The notes beneath the pieces were generated by a model. The model saw only the letters and a list, made by a program, of their open reading frames with translations. It did no database searches and had not been told where the DNA came from. A program made the translations under genes and the position numbers. From Parasponia andersonii (Eukaryota; Streptophyta; Magnoliopsida; Rosales; Cannabaceae): a stretch of 64,000 bases of DNA. How positions within the stretch are numbered: position 1 is the stretch's first letter; each line of letters starts with the position of its first letter. Shown here piece by piece: positions 1-13,315 of the stretch. The DNA lies in contig JXTB01000070.1 in assembly GCA_002914805.1 (NCBI GenBank), positions 63,169 to 127,168 of the forward strand. The letters run 5' to 3'.

Positions 1-1371
1 TTTTCACCCTTTAGATAGAAATCAATGGTAGTTACTCCTGAATGATAAAATTTGTTTCCTTACGTTGCTTTACACTTGATTTTTGTTATGTGGCATTGTA
101 CTAAACAGTTTTAGGAGAAGCCGGGCCCTTTACATTTTTTTTTTTTTTATAAAAAAGAGATACTTTAATTTTTTGTTGTAATTTTTCCCGAATTTGAAAT
201 TATTTTGAAAAATTTTAGATTTAATTATAAGAATACTATTTTAAAAAAATTTATAAAAGTAACATTTTTTATTAATTGATGAGATATTTAAGATACGTAG
301 TCGAGTTACTTAAAGTAACTTGAACAGTTGCTTCAAGTAAGTAGATTGGTTATTCTAAATAACATAACTTGTTAGTTCAAGTACCATTAAAAAAAATAAT
401 TTTGAAAAAAAATAGCACTTTTCTAAAAAAATTTTGAAAAGACTTATGTTTCTAATAACATTTTTTAAAAGTGATACTTTTCTAAATCAATGCAGGATTT
501 TTTTTAAAAATCAACCCATCCGTAGTTTTTGAATTTTTAGTATATTGGGCCAAGAATTTTGCAAAAGCCCAAAAAGAGCATAAAATTGAATAAATTAGTA
601 TTATGCTATTTTTTTGTCATTAATTAAATCTACCACTATACTACATTTTAAAAATGAATTATTGATGATCTTGATGGATTTTTGAACGATTCTTGACGTC
701 AGCGACAATTTTGACGGATTTTCGATAAATTTTTGACGAATTCTTGACTATCTTAACGGATTCTTGACATTGGCGGCGATCTTGACAGATTCTTGATGAA
801 TTCTTGATAGATTTTTGATGAATTTTGACAGATTCTTAACTAATTTCCTTTAAAAAGTAGTAGGATCTAATAATGATGAAAAATTCAATTAGATATTTGA
901 AAAAAGTGATAATTGTCTAACTAATCCAAAAAAAAATGACTAATGTAATTATGTAGTAGAGCTAGCCAATGGGAATGGGTGAGTGTGACTTCTATGGCAA
1001 GTTGAAAAAATATATCCATTCACGAAGTAAGAACAAGAATACCCATTTAATTAAATACCAAAAAGGCTAAAAAATTTTAAAAAAATCCAACTCCTTTTGT
1101 GAACGCATAATTAAATAAATGAACAAAAAAATGTTCGCCTATTTAAGCCTGTAATACAATATGTTCCTTATCTTTTTCTCTTTCAAAATAGATATGTTAA
1201 AATACTACGGATTAAATAAACATACGGGAAAACAAAATTCTAAGTTTGTGAGAATTTTTTGACCAAAAGATTTTCTTATTAATTTTTGTCAAATTAAAGA
1301 TTCTCATATGATTTAAATGTGATCTAACATTTAGAAATGTGTACCCCAATAATTCTTCCTGGCTTAGGTAT
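1..1371. other. AT-rich intergenic stretch, no gene seen
   Basis: No open frame here looks like a protein and no RNA gene was recognised. The sequence is rich in A and T runs. The only structure is the short degenerate tandem repeat listed separately. It ends at the first base of the Athila-type LTR. Confidence 0.6.
665..840. repeat. Degenerate 12-13 bp tandem repeat (TTCTTGACGAAT-like)
   Basis: A dozen or so loose copies of a unit close to GATTCTTGACGA follow one another, with variants such as TTTTTGATGAAT and TTCTTGACAGAT. The copies are diverged, so this is an old minisatellite-like tract. No role is visible. Confidence 0.6.
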
Positions 1372-2846
1372 TGATAACTCTACGAAAATAGAGTTAATTA
1401 TAGTCTTCTCCATATTAATTTTGTGTAATTTTAGTTTAATTTAAGTTATTTTATAGTTAATTTGATTTTTAGTATTAAGATATAATTTTATTTATCTTTA
1501 TTAGATTTAGGTATTTAATTTAATTTAGTTTAGGATAAATTAATTTTATTTAATTTAAATTCGGATTAACTTTTTATTTAATTTAGATTATGATTTGTTT
1601 TATTTATTTTATTTTATTTGAATTTGATTTAGTTTAATTTTTTTTTTGATTTAGATTAGAGAAAAAGAATAAAAATCGAGAAAATGCTACTCCAGTCATG
1701 CGAGTGGGAAATAGAAGTGCAGACGCGTTTCTGGCCATCCGATCGAGTCTCCATTCCATCGGACAGGGGACTCGCGAGTGGAAGACAGGGGATAGCTGGG
1801 CCCCGCATCTGTAACAACTGTCCAGTGTGTCTGATCCAGTGCGTCTTGCCTCTCGTGCAACCGGTATTTCCTCCACTTAAATAACGCCACGCAAGCATAA
1901 TAATTCCAGTTTTTCCTTTAGCCAATCACAGCAAGTTTTTTGCCAAGCTTACCATATTCAGCCGCATGGGATTATTTCTCAATGCTTAGAAACGTGGGGA
2001 AGAGAGAGAAAGAAAGAAAGGGAATTATGGAGATTCGACATATCATATGACCAATCAGATTGCATCTTTGGAAGAGTGGAAACTTGCACAATATTCCAAG
2101 TTCAGTTATAAATAGCCAAAATATGAGGAAGAAAATTAGACACCAATTTTGAGAGAGAAAACTCTACTTTTTCTAGAGAGTGTGAGATGAGTTCAATGTT
2201 AGGCTAATTTTTCGAAAGGCTAGAGAGATGATCTTAGTTGTGTAGTTTTTTTGTTTTCCATCTTTGATTCCTGAGAGTGCTTCAACACTTATAAATTTAG
2301 TTGGTTGAATTCTTCAATATTTTGATTTTCAATATATTATTTTCTAGTTTCTTATATGAATTCAGTCATGCTTTCTTTATTTGGTGATTTAAACTAGATT
2401 ATAATTATATTTGTTTTATTGGTTGATCTTTTACTGCAGTATTGTCTCTGTGATATATTGTTGATCTTAGATGACTAATAAGATAGATTGTTTTTGGTGT
2501 TAATTAGAAGAATTTCTCATATTGAATACTTTAAACTAATATATGATCGTAATTGCTATATTTTCCGATTGTGTATTTGGGATGTGAAATATATAATTGA
2601 GTGATAATTAGAAATCAAAATTGGTAACAATCAGATGAACAATTTATTGAATCATAAAGCCTTATTTTTTCATATTGGTATTTTTATTTATTATTTCTGT
2701 GATTATTTTAATTTATTGCAAAGTTAATTTTTATTTTCAATTCTTCTTTTTGTTTCTCGTTTCCTTTTATTGTTGATTTACTTCTTTGTGCGATCGACAC
2801 CTTAATTTATACTGTGATAGCCGCTATTATATTTTAAGCGTAGACA
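1372..2846 (+). repeat. 5' LTR of the Athila-type element
   Basis: Starts TGATAACTC and ends GTAGACA, directly before the primer-binding site. It matches 11,808-13,315 along its whole length. It holds a CCAATCA motif and a TATAAATAG box near 2,107, as expected for the element's own promoter. Confidence 0.9.
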
Positions 2847-2851
2847 AAATT

Positions 2852-2868
2852 TGGCACCGTTGCCGGGG
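2852..2868 (+). other. Primer-binding site of the Athila-type element
   Basis: TGGCACCGTTGCCGGGG lies six bases after the LTR end. This TGGCGCCGTTGCCGGGG-like string is the usual tRNA-primed minus-strand start of Athila/Tat elements. It fixes the element's orientation as plus. Confidence 0.85.
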
Positions 2869-3419
2869 AAGTCAAATTAACGAAAAAGGCACACAATTCT
2901 TTCATTCTTTTTCTTGTAGATTTTGTAAAAATATATATATTTTTTCCTTATAGGTTTAGTTTCTTTTATTTTATTTTTTTTACATTATCATTATTTTATT
3001 TTATTTTATTTTTTTAAAAAAATAAAATAAAAATTTGTGTTGTTTGCGTAACCGGTAGGAACTGGGATTGTTTTGTCACAAATGCATTGCCTGAGAAAGA
3101 TTGGTTACAGAATAATAAAGACTGCAACCGTGACCCCTCCAACTCACCTAGGAACCTCATAGAGTTCTGTCTAGAAAAGTTGGATTTTAAGTGGGATCTT
3201 TTGCACCCTTTCCAATCGATCTGGGAACATTCTTAGTTTATACTTTTTACGTTTACTTCACAACTCTCTTTTTCTTTAAAAAAAAAAAAACTTGGGTATA
3301 TGTCTTGGCATAGAGACGAAACAGGAAAACTTAGTAGACGATTCGATTTTGAAAAAGATTCAACTGACTCTTGGTAAGGTATAGATTCATCAGAAACACC
3401 TTTACCAGCCACCATGAAT

Positions 3420-6040
3420 CAAATTGAGAATAACGCTGCTAGGACTTTAAATGAATACCTACACCCAACTTACACAACCAAATCTTCATGCATCATTTTT
3501 CCTCAAGATGCACCATAAATGGATTTTAAACCTAGTATGATCTAACTTTTACCTATCTTCCATGGCCTAGATAGTGAAAATCCATACTTGCACATTAGGG
3601 AATTTGAAGAGGTAGTGGCCACTTTCTATAGCCAACCCAATGCAGTGGACGCTATTAGATTAAAATTTTTTCCATTCTCCTTGAAAGATAAAGCGAAGAG
3701 TTGGCTATAATCTTTGAGACCGAGATCCATAGGTACATGGGCGGAAATGACCCGAGCTTTCTTTAACAAATGCTTCCTGCACCATAAGACCAATAGCCTT
3801 ATGCAACAAATCTCGACCTTTTCCCAAAAAGATAGTGAAATATTATATCAAGCTTGGGAGAGATTCAAAGAGTTACTAAACATATGTCCACATCATGGGT
3901 ACAAAAATTGGCGTCTAGTTAGTTATTTCTATGAAGGATTAACCATTAGGGAGCACAAATTCATAGAGATGATGTGTAATGGAGAGTTCCTACAGAAAGA
4001 CCCATATGAAGTCAAAGACTACCTAAATGAGTTAGCTGAGAAAGTGTTGGAATAATGTCCTATAAAGCAGTTTATTATTTAGACATTATAAACAATATTT
4101 ATTGGATTATTTAGTATCTATTTGTTGTTAATAAATTCCATGTTATGAATTTTTATTTTATTTATGTCCCATTGATATACATGTGATGTGTATGTTTATC
4201 TTATGTAAATATCTAAAAGATTACAAGACATGAAATGAGTAATAAAGAATTATTCATATAATGAGCTCATATATGGGAGACATTATATTCTTTATTTCAT
4301 TATATCTAAATTAAATTGTTCGCATTCTATATATTGAAGATGGAATACTTTACTATGCCATAGAATGTAATGTTGTCTATTTAATTAATGAAGTCTCTAA
4401 TTATCGAGTGAGTCATCGGATAGAAACATTAGTGTATTATAAGAAAGTTATAACAACATCGAACAAGACTTAGTGAATTAGAATTTGAGGTTAAGTGCCG
4501 TAACTCAAATTTCTAATTTTACTAATTTAGCACTATTGTAGAAGACTTTAATTCTAGTAATTAACGAACTTACTTTCATGTGTTTTGTCTTTTTGAGTTA
4601 CTAAAGGACTAGTTCCGATTTATGGTTCAAACTCCGGTATCTTAGAAGATAAGGTATATGAAATGTGTAGAACGTTTTTCATGATGGACACCATGCGTAT
4701 AATGTCACTTTGAATTTTTTCAAGTACTTGGATAATATAAACCAGGGCCTCACTATTCACTATGTGAGTTTGACTGTGTTGGCATAAGAAGATACAAACA
4801 CCATAGTCAATTATTATCCATTAGATGAAAAATGGCAACTCAAAGGTAAATATGTAGTAGAGGGGAAATACGGTAATTTCACCCTACTAGTATGGCATTG
4901 TATTGGGGGTATGTCTATAGGTATAGTATATGCTAAATGGATTAAGCTAATTAATTATTACTAAGCTTCACAGAAAAATAAATGACATTTAGTCCAAGAG
5001 TATAATATTGGGCCTATAGCGGTATGCCCCAATATTAATGGACAAGGCCTAATCATAATTAAGAGTTAATTATGATAATGGATATGTGGTTTATTGGAGC
5101 TTGAGTTTTATGGATCCATCTGGTCCCCTGTCTAACTCAAATTAAAGCCAAATAGTCATTTGATGAGCAGTTGAGCCCTATAAACTTAATAAGCCCATTA
5201 GGATTTACTAATCTCTATATATAGTTAAGGGAAAAGTTCTCTAAAAACTAGACACAATTGTTACATGTGAAACATCCCTTGAGAAGAGAGTATCACACAA
5301 AAAACAGAGAGAGAGAGAGAGAGCAGAGAAAATTGGCCACCACTAGGGATTCACTATCCTAGGTGTTTCGGCCATCCTAGAGAAATCGGTTCGAGGAGAT
5401 TGTCTTCTTGTTCTTCTGTGGATCTCTTTGTTGGGAATCAAAAAGGTGAGCACCCACTGGATCAATCAAATAGTTTTCGAGAATAGATGGGAAGACGAGA
5501 AGATTGTGAAGCAAATCTGGGTATTGTTCTTGTCTAGATCAAGAGTTAACTTATATTAGATCACGATCCGAAACGTTTTATAAAAAGAAAAATTTTAAAC
5601 GACCAATTCCGCCGCATTTCTTGATTTTACAAAACTACGGCATTCTTGAAAATATTTTTTTGAAAATATTTTCTGGAAATTTATTCCATTAAATACCAAC
5701 AGAAAGCCCACATATAGATTGGACCTGGTATTTCTGATAGAACTAATAGGTCACGACCAATCAGAATCTAATATCTTAGGAAAGAAGATAACCTTAAAGC
5801 TCAATTAGAAGCTTTGACTAGAGAATTAGAGGTTTTGAAAACTAGATATAGTAGAGTCACTCGTACTGTTGCTAGGGTAGAATCTCAGGCTACATATTTT
5901 GTCTGTGGGGGAGTGAAACACTTAGCTCAGGATTGCCTAACCTATAGTGAGATGAGAGGGGTTTATGAAGAGCAATGTAACTCCTTAGGGACATTTAGAA
6001 AGTCTTTCTCACCATACTCTGACACGTATAATCCTGGCTA
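3420..6040 (+). pseudogene. Gag remnant of the Athila-type element (split by a solo LTR)
   Basis: The conserved retrotransposon gag block is readable around 3,690-4,044, with phrases such as AKSWL near 3,695 and FFNKCFLHHKT near 3,755. A coiled stretch and a zinc-knuckle-like segment follow at about 5,815-5,945. The family-A solo LTR (4,045-5,701) lies between the two parts. It encoded the capsid and nucleocapsid of the particle. It is broken. Confidence 0.8.
4045..5701 (+). mobile_element. Solo LTR, family A copy 1 (probable Ty1/copia), in Athila gag
   Basis: A 1,657 bp LTR running from TGTTGGAAT to ACCAACA, with no internal region. It is flanked by a perfect 5 bp target-site duplication, gaaag at 4,040-4,044 and 5,702-5,706. 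Two more copies in the window (48,372-50,040 minus; 56,651-58,316 plus) define the family. A TATATATAG box lies near 5,215. The assignment to copia is inferred from its general resemblance to Angela/BARE-like LTRs and is uncertain. It is younger than the Athila element it sits in. Confidence 0.9.
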
Positions 6041-6606
6041 GAGACCACCCAAATTTTAGTTGGAGGTCTGATCAAAACTAGCATGCATCATCCAACACTA
6101 AAAATCGGAACACTGAGACACCACCACCTAGGAATTACTTTGCACCTCAATATAATGCGCGATCCAATAGAAATCCTCTAGAGGAAACACTTCAGGCATT
6201 TATGGAGGCATAGAATAAAACTAACCAAAAGTTTGAGTCTGTACTTACATAGGTGGTGGAAGAGAATAAAGAGATTATGAGTCAGATAACTAAGCTGACT
6301 AGGGCTCTTACTGTATAAGAGCGTGGAAGATTTCCTGCCTAACCTCAGTCCAATTGAAGGGGCAATACTTGGCACAAATCTCTAGCCCTGATATGCAGAA
6401 TATTAAAGAGGTTAATTCCATTACTACTCGAGGTGGTAAGACTTTAGATGGTCTGATTTTACCAAGTGCACTACCAAGCAACACTAGCACCCTGGGTAGC
6501 ACTTAAAATGCCCCTCCATAAGAAGCTAAAAACAAATTTCCAGTTAAAGTGCCTTTTCCTCAAGCTCTTATGGCAGGATAAATACTAGAAAATCAAGGTG
6601 TGATCC

Positions 6607-7310
6607 TTGAAAACCTTAAGCAAGTTACAATTAATTGCCTTTATTACATATGATCAAGCAGGTACCATCATACACAAAGGTGATCAAAGATCTATGCACC
6701 ATGAAAAAAGGCACCACATCAAAATGACTGCATTCTTGACCGAGCAAGTAAATGCAATGATTGAGCAAAAAATACCGCCCAAATATAAGGATCCAGGTTG
6801 TCCTACTATTACTTGGCACAGAGGGACATACGAGTTCGGCCAAGCACTTTTAGACCTAGGAGCAAGTGTAAATCTCATGCTATATTCTGTATATTTGCGA
6901 CTAGGCCTTGGAGAAATCAAGCCCACATCTGTGGTATTGCAGCTAGCCGACCATTCTGTGCGGAGATCGAAAGGGATAATAGAAGATGTTTTGCTGCAAA
7001 TTGATAAATTCTACTGTCCTGATCATTTTCTAATCCTGGATACTTAATATGTGGTCAATATAGAGTCCAAGATCCCTCTAATATTAGGAAGACCTTTTTT
7101 TGCTATAGCAAATGCTCTCATTAATTTTAGAAATGGTCTAATGAAGTTATCATTTGGGAACATGACCTTAGAAGTAAACATTTTCCATGTTGGAAAACAA
7201 CCACGAGATGAAGATGAATGCTATCATTCCTACTTGATAGATACACTTATTCCGGAGGAAGTAAACTTGCATAATAATTCTAAATCTTTAGAATACCTTC
7301 TCTAAAACTC
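6607..7310 (+). pseudogene. Protease region of the Athila-type element
   Basis: A retropepsin-like block with DLGAS near 6,850 (the Athila/Tat form of the DTG/DSG active-site loop) and the later phrase LILGRPFFA near 7,078-7,105. It lies between gag and reverse transcriptase as in gypsy polyproteins. Part of a fossil. Confidence 0.8.
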
Positions 7311-7613
7311 CAATTCTGAACTTTTGCATTATTCTATTGATACGTTTAATGTCTATGTTGTTTTTGATAATATATAGGATAAGCAAAAAAGGTTTTGGCA
7401 ACCATGCTTTGAGGAGTTGCCACGTGAAAGAGAAAAGCTGCAACCATCTGCCTTGGAGACACCTATGATTGAACTATCTCAGTTACCCAAAGGTTTGAAA
7501 CATACTTTCTTGGGTTTAGGTAATATCTTTCCTGTCATTATTTATTCTGAACTTAGTGTAGATTAAGATAGAAAATTGATAAATTTATTGCAAGAGCATA
7601 AATCTACATTAGG

Positions 7614-8800
7614 TTGGATATAGCTGACATTAAAGGTGTTTCTCTATTAATTTGTTCCCATGGAATTCATTTAGAAGAAGGAGCTCACCCCTGTAGAGAC
7701 CCCTTCAGAAAAGTTAATCCTACAATGAAAGAAGTAGTTAAGAAAGAAGTCTTAAAACTGTTAGATACAGGTATCACCTATCCTATATCTGATAATAAAT
7801 GGGTAAGTCCAATGCAAGTAGTTCCTAAGAAGTCTGGAGTAACTATAGTTGAGAATGAAAACGGGGTTCCCATTCCAACTAGGGTAGTAACAGGGTGGCG
7901 TATGTGTATAGATTATAGAAAGTTAAATTCTACTACCGGAAAAGACCACTCTCTATTGCCTTTTATTGACTAAATTTTAGAACGTGTACCTGGTCATCCT
8001 TTTTATGGCTTTCTTGATGGGTATTCAGGTTATTATCAAATAGAGATAGCTATAGAGGATCAGGAAAAGACCACATTTACATGCCCATTTGGTACTTATG
8101 CTTTTCGTAGGATGCCATTTAGTTTATGTAATGCACTAGCTACTTTCCAGCATTGTATGCTTAGTATTTTCTCTGATATAGTTGAAAAATGCATGGAAGT
8201 GTATATGGATGATTTGACTATTTTTGGTGATTCTTTTGACTCATGTCTACTTAACTTGAAAGCTGTTTTGAGTAGGTGTGAAGAAAAAGGTCTTGTGCTC
8301 AACTAGGAAAAATGTCATTTCATAGTATCTTCTTGGATCATTTTAGGGCACATTATTTTTGAAAGGGGAATAGAGGTTGACAAGGCTAAAATCGAATTAA
8401 TCTCTAATTTACCTACACCAAAATTGGTACGAGATGTTCGGTCTTTTCTTGGATATGCTGGCTTTTACAGGAGGTTTATACAAAATTTCTCTGCTATATC
8501 TCGACCATTGTGTAAACTTTTGGACAAAGAAGCTGAGTTCAACTGGACTTCAGAGTGTGATGAAGCGTTCAAAACACTCATTGCCAAACTTACTACAGCC
8601 CCTATTATGCAGTCACCTAATTGGAATCTGCCTTTTGAAATTATGTGTGATGTAAGTAACTACGCTGTGGGGGCTGTTCTTGGACAATGAAAGGAGGGGA
8701 AGCCTTTCGTTGTCTATTATGCTATGTGAACTTTGAACAATGCTAAAAAAAATTATTCTACCACCGAAAAAGAACTACTAGCTGTTATTTTTGTGAGTTT
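7614..8800 (+). pseudogene. Reverse transcriptase and RNase H region of the Athila-type element
   Basis: Recognisable RT blocks in order: WVSPMQVVPKKSG (about 7,800), GWRMCIDYRKLN (about 7,895), FLDGYSGYYQI (about 8,010), the catalytic YMDD box (about 8,203) and FLGYAGFYRRFI (about 8,447). The start of RNase H (FEIMCDVSNYAVGAVLGQ) follows near 8,635. The VTGWR-CIDYRKLN wording is typical of Athila. Broken fossil. Confidence 0.88.
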
Positions 8801-9099
8801 GATCTAACCACAAGAACAAGAATGGTGTTGAAAATGTTATGGCCGATCATTTGTCTCATCTAGAGTTTAGTGATTCAACTGATAGCATACCTATTCGAGA
8901 TGACTTCCCTGATGAACATTGGTTCGCCACAAGCCAAGTTCCATGGTATGCTCACATTGTTAATTACTTGGTTTCTGGTGAAATTCTGCATGATTGGACT
9001 GCACAAGATAAGTAGAAATTCTTGGTTGAGGTAAGAAACTTTTATTAGGATGATCCTTATTTGTACAAGTATTGCCTTGACCAAATCATGAGACGTATT

Positions 9100-10229
9100 C
9101 TAGAAGGTGAGGTATCTAGTGTCTTCAATATTTGTCATTCTGAGGCTTGTGGTGGTCATTTTTCCATGAAAAAGACTACTGCTAAAATTTTATAGTGTGG
9201 TCTTTATTAGCCTACTTTGTTCAAAGATACTAACAATTTTTTCCGTTCTTGTGAAAGATGCCAAAAGCTAGGAGCATTGACCCGATGCCATATGTTGCCT
9301 CTTAACACTATACTTGTTATTGAAATATTTGATTGTTGGGATATTGATTTTATGGGTCCTTTTCCTTCTTCTTTTGGTTATCTATATATTCTTTTTGCTG
9401 TTGATTACATGTCCAAATGGTCAAGGCCATGCCTTGCCGCACTAATGATAATAATGTTGTGGTAAAATTTCTAAAAGAAAATGTCTTATCTAGGTATGGA
9501 ACACCACGTATTATTATAAGTGATCAAGGGACACATTTCTATAACCATTCTTTTGAGGCTTTGATGCGCAGATATGGCGTTATACATAAGGTGTCAACTG
9601 CATATCATCCGAAGACTAATGGACAAGCTGAACTTGCTAATAGGGAGGTCAAATAGATCCTAAAGAAGACGGTCAACCCGAACCGAAAAGATTGGTCTTT
9701 ACGTCTTTCTGATGTACTTTGGGCATACCGCACTGCTTATAAGACCGTACTTGGGATGTCCCCGTACAGACTTATCTATGGAAAAGTGTGTCATCTACCT
9801 GTAGAGCTAGAATATAAAGCTTATCGGGCTATTAAAGCCTTTAACTTTGATTTGACTACAGCAGGGCTTCATAGAAAGTTACAGTTATCAGAAATTGAAG
9901 AATTGCGGAACGATGCATATGATAATTCCAAAATCTACAAGGAGAAACTGAAAGCAAACCATGACAAACAGATTTTGCGAAAGAATTTTGAGTAAAACCA
10001 ACAGGTTCATCTTTATGATTACCGATTGCATCTCCACCCTGGTAAGCTGAGATCTCAATGGACCGGTCCATTTATTGTAAAACAAGTTTTTCCAAATGGT
10101 ACTATTGAGATTCAAGATCCAACCAACGGGCAAATTTTTCATGTAAATGGACAACAGTTGAAGAATTTTGTGGAGAGAGTAGACCAACCTGAGGAGACCA
10201 TTTTGGTGGCTCCTGTCTACCATGACTGA
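9100..10229 (+). pseudogene. Integrase region of the Athila-type element
   Basis: The zinc-binding part is visible as HSEACGGHFS (about 9,135) and CERCQKLG (about 9,253). The DDE core follows with DIDFMGPFP (about 9,342), ISDQGTHF (about 9,515) and AYHPKTNGQAE (about 9,600). A C-terminal GPF-V chromatin or DNA-binding segment lies near 10,040-10,200. Fossil. Confidence 0.87.
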
Positions 10230-11807
10230 TCAGGTTTTATCTTACTATACTATATTCTATTTTTCTTTCTTAAGTTATTTATTTATTTTGTTTTTGTTTT
10301 CTTTAGTTTGTTGTCATCCTCTTTTCTAGCCTATTCATTACAAAGCCTATACTTCGTGTGGAAATTCCATCGCTCTGGTGTGCTCTATCTTTTGTTCTTT
10401 TTTTTTTTCTATATTTTATACTAGTGAGGACACTATCTGATTTAGGTTGGGGGTAGTGGTATATGCATGCAAATTTTTAATGCACATATTTTTCATGCAT
10501 GTATAAAATTTTTCTGAAAAAATAAAATAAATCATAATATTTTTTTTGAAAAATTGAAAATTAATTTTTTTTTTTTTAGTTATGACTCAGTTTGATGATC
10601 AAATGTTGATGATAAGATTTGGTTTTACTGATTAAATTCTTAGAAAAATGATGAATATTGTTTTTGTCTGTGTGCTTGATTCTTATATTAGTTTGATTTT
10701 TTGCTTATGATTCTTGAATATTTATGAGCACTCAATTGCATTTCAATTATTTTGTCTTCTTAAAGAAAGTTTATGTAATTAAGTGAATTTTTTAAATCTC
10801 ATCAGTAAACTCTAAAACTTATTTGATTATCACTTGAGGTAAAATCCTAAACTAAGTTATATTAGAGATATGATTTAGGCCATTTTTTGGATCATTTGAG
10901 CCTTTCAAGCCTACCTTTGACACTTGATTATCCTTAGTTTACTCCAATGAGCCTAATTTTATCCTTTTCTTTGTTAACCATATTTTTAGCCTAAAGCTTA
11001 TAATGATTCTTTTACCTTATAGCACATGTGATCATTATTGAGCATATTTTATGTTAGGTGATATTATGGGAGGAAGGGTGGTGTTTTGAAATATTTTTTT
11101 GAGGCAAAAAAAAAAAGGTATTATACTCTTGTAAAGAAAAAAATAAACAATAAAAAATAATAAGTTTGTGGGTATAACACTTCAAAAAAAAGAAGAAAGA
11201 AAGAAGAAGTTTGCGAAAAAAGAAAAAAAGAAGCAGAAAGAAAAGAGAAAAAGAAATAAAGGAAAGACAGAGTGTAGAAAGAAGTGGAAAATAAGTTTGG
11301 GGGTATATCAATGAAGTCTTTGAGGTGAAGTTTTATAAAGATATGAGAATAAGATATGTACTTTAGGTGATTTGAGCCATAAAAATGACTATTATCCTAC
11401 TTTTACCCTAGCTATACATTACAAGCTTAAATAAAGTCCTATTGATCTCTGGTGCAATATTGGTCTACATTAGTGAAGAGTGGTACAAAAAACAGGCTTA
11501 TGAAGTTTATTTACTATCTAGAGATTGCATATGTCACTTGATTGTATAAATTGATCTGGGTTGCGAAAGATTAAATGTTATTGTTCACAGACACGCTCAA
11601 AAATTTTAAGTGAGGTTAAATTGGCATTTGAATTGAAATTCTAGACCAATTACAGTGTTCAAAATTTCTCTTTGAGTTTTATATTATGTGAACACTTTTG
11701 AAGCAAAATTTTGAGAACTGAACTTAGTTATGTTTAGGTGTTTAGATTTTTCTTTTAGGTTTTTATTTTCTTTTGTTAAGGACTAGCAAAGTTTAAGTTT
11801 GGGGGTG
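10230..11807 (+). other. Non-coding 3' interior of the Athila-type element, ending in a polypurine tract
   Basis: About 1.6 kb between integrase and the 3' LTR. Athila elements often carry an extra env-like frame here; I see none. The stretch is AT-rich, with an A/AG-rich tract at 11,105-11,260 and several GTTTGGGGGT-like strings. The last one (about 11,797-11,806) directly precedes the LTR and is the likely polypurine tract. Confidence 0.7.
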
Positions 11808-13315
11808 TGATAACTCTATGAAAATAAAGCTATTTATATTCTTTTTCTTATTAATTTTGTGTGTGTTTTTGTGTAATTTTAGTTTAATTTAGGTTATTTT
11901 ATAGTTAATTTAATTTTTAGTATTTAGATATAATTTTATTTAACTTTATTAAATTTAGGTATTCAATTTAATTTAGTTTAGGATAAATTAATTTTATTTA
12001 ATTTAAATTCAGATTAACTTTTTATTTAATATAGATTATGATTTGTTTTATTTATTTTATTTTATTTGAATTTGATTTAGTTTAATTTGGTTTTGATTTA
12101 GATTAGAGAAAAAGAATAAAAATCGGGAAAATATTGTTCCAGTCACGCGAGTGGGAAATAGAAGTGCAGGCGCATTTCTGGACATCCGATCAAGCCTCCA
12201 TTCCATCGGACGGGCGTGTGCATCTCACGCAAAGGGACTCGCGAGTGGAAGACAGGGGACAGCTGGGCCCTGCATCTGCAACAACTGCCCAGTGTGTCTG
12301 ATTCGGTGAGTCTTGCCTCTCGTGCAACCAGTTTTTCCTCCACTTACGCAATGCCACGCAAGCACAATAATTCTAGTTTTTCCTTCAGCCAATCACATGC
12401 GAGTTTTTTGCTAAGCTTACCATATTCAGCCGCACGGGATTATTTCTCAATGATCAAAAAAGTGGAGAAGAGAGAGAAAGAAAGAAAGGGAATTGTGGAG
12501 ATTCGACATATCATATGACCAATCAGATTGCATCTTTGAAAGCATGGAAACTTGCACAACACTCCAAGTTCAGTTATAAATAGCCAGAACATGAGGAAGA
12601 ATATTAGACACCAATTTTGAGAGAAAAAACTCTATTTTTTCTAGAGAGAGAGTGTGAGATAAGTTCAATGTTAGGCTAATTTTTAGAAAAGCTAAAGAGA
12701 TGATCTTAGTTGTGCAGTTTTTGTGTTTTCTATCTTTGATTCCTGAGAGTGTTTCAATGCTTATAAAATTGGTTTGTTGAATTCTTTAATATCTTGATTT
12801 TCAATATATTATTTTCTAGTTTCTCATATGAATTCAATCATGCTTTCTTTATGTGTTGTTTAAACTAGATTATAATTATATTTGTTTTATTGGTTAATTT
12901 TTTACTGTAGTATTGTCTCTGTGATATATTGTCGATCTTAGATAACTAATAAGATAGATTGTTTTTGCTGTTAATTGGAAGAATTTCTCATATTGAATAC
13001 TTCAAACTAATATCTAATCGTAATTGCTATATTTTCCAGTTATGTGTTTGGGATGTGAAATATATAATTCAGTGATAATTAGGAATCAAAGTTAGTAACA
13101 GTTAGACGAACAATTAAGTGAATCTTGAAGCCTTGTTTTCTCAATTAGTATTTTCATTAATTATTTCTGTGATTATTTTAATTTATTCCAAAGTTAATTT
13201 TTATTTTAAGTTCTTCTTTTTGTTTCTCGTTACCTTTTATTGTTGATTTACTTCTTTGAGGATCGACACCTTAGTCTATACTACGATAACCGCTAGTATA
13301 TTTTGAGTGTAGATA
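11808..13315 (+). repeat. 3' LTR of the Athila-type element
   Basis: Full-length match to 1,372-2,846, starting TGATAACTC. Small insertions and many point differences separate the two copies. Followed at once by the agtat target-site copy. Confidence 0.9.

Larger units (their letters stand above)
1372..13315 (+). mobile_element. Athila-type Ty3/gypsy LTR retrotransposon, broken, with a nested solo LTR
   Basis: Two long direct repeats starting TGATAACTC (1,372-2,846 and 11,808-13,315) bound a gag-pol interior in the usual gypsy order: gag, protease, reverse transcriptase, RNase H, integrase. A primer-binding site (TGGCACCGTTGCCGGGG) follows the 5' LTR and a G-rich polypurine tract (TTTGGGGGTG) precedes the 3' LTR. 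Flanking 5 bp are ggtat (1,367-1,371) and agtat (13,316-13,320), a target-site duplication with one difference. The gag and RT wording matches the Athila lineage. The reading frames are broken many times, so this is a fossil. The LTRs agree at roughly nine in ten positions by eye, so it is not recent. A family-A solo LTR lies inside gag. Confidence 0.92.

Noticed and set aside
1634-1925. Overlapping open frames on both strands in the Athila LTR, repeated at 12,143-12,518
   Set aside because: They fall in both LTR copies, in a less AT-rich block, and change frame between copies. They are by-products of LTR sequence, not genes.
11054-11311. 85-codon frame rich in Phe/Leu/Lys
   Set aside because: It is the reverse of an A/AG-rich low-complexity tract in the Athila element.
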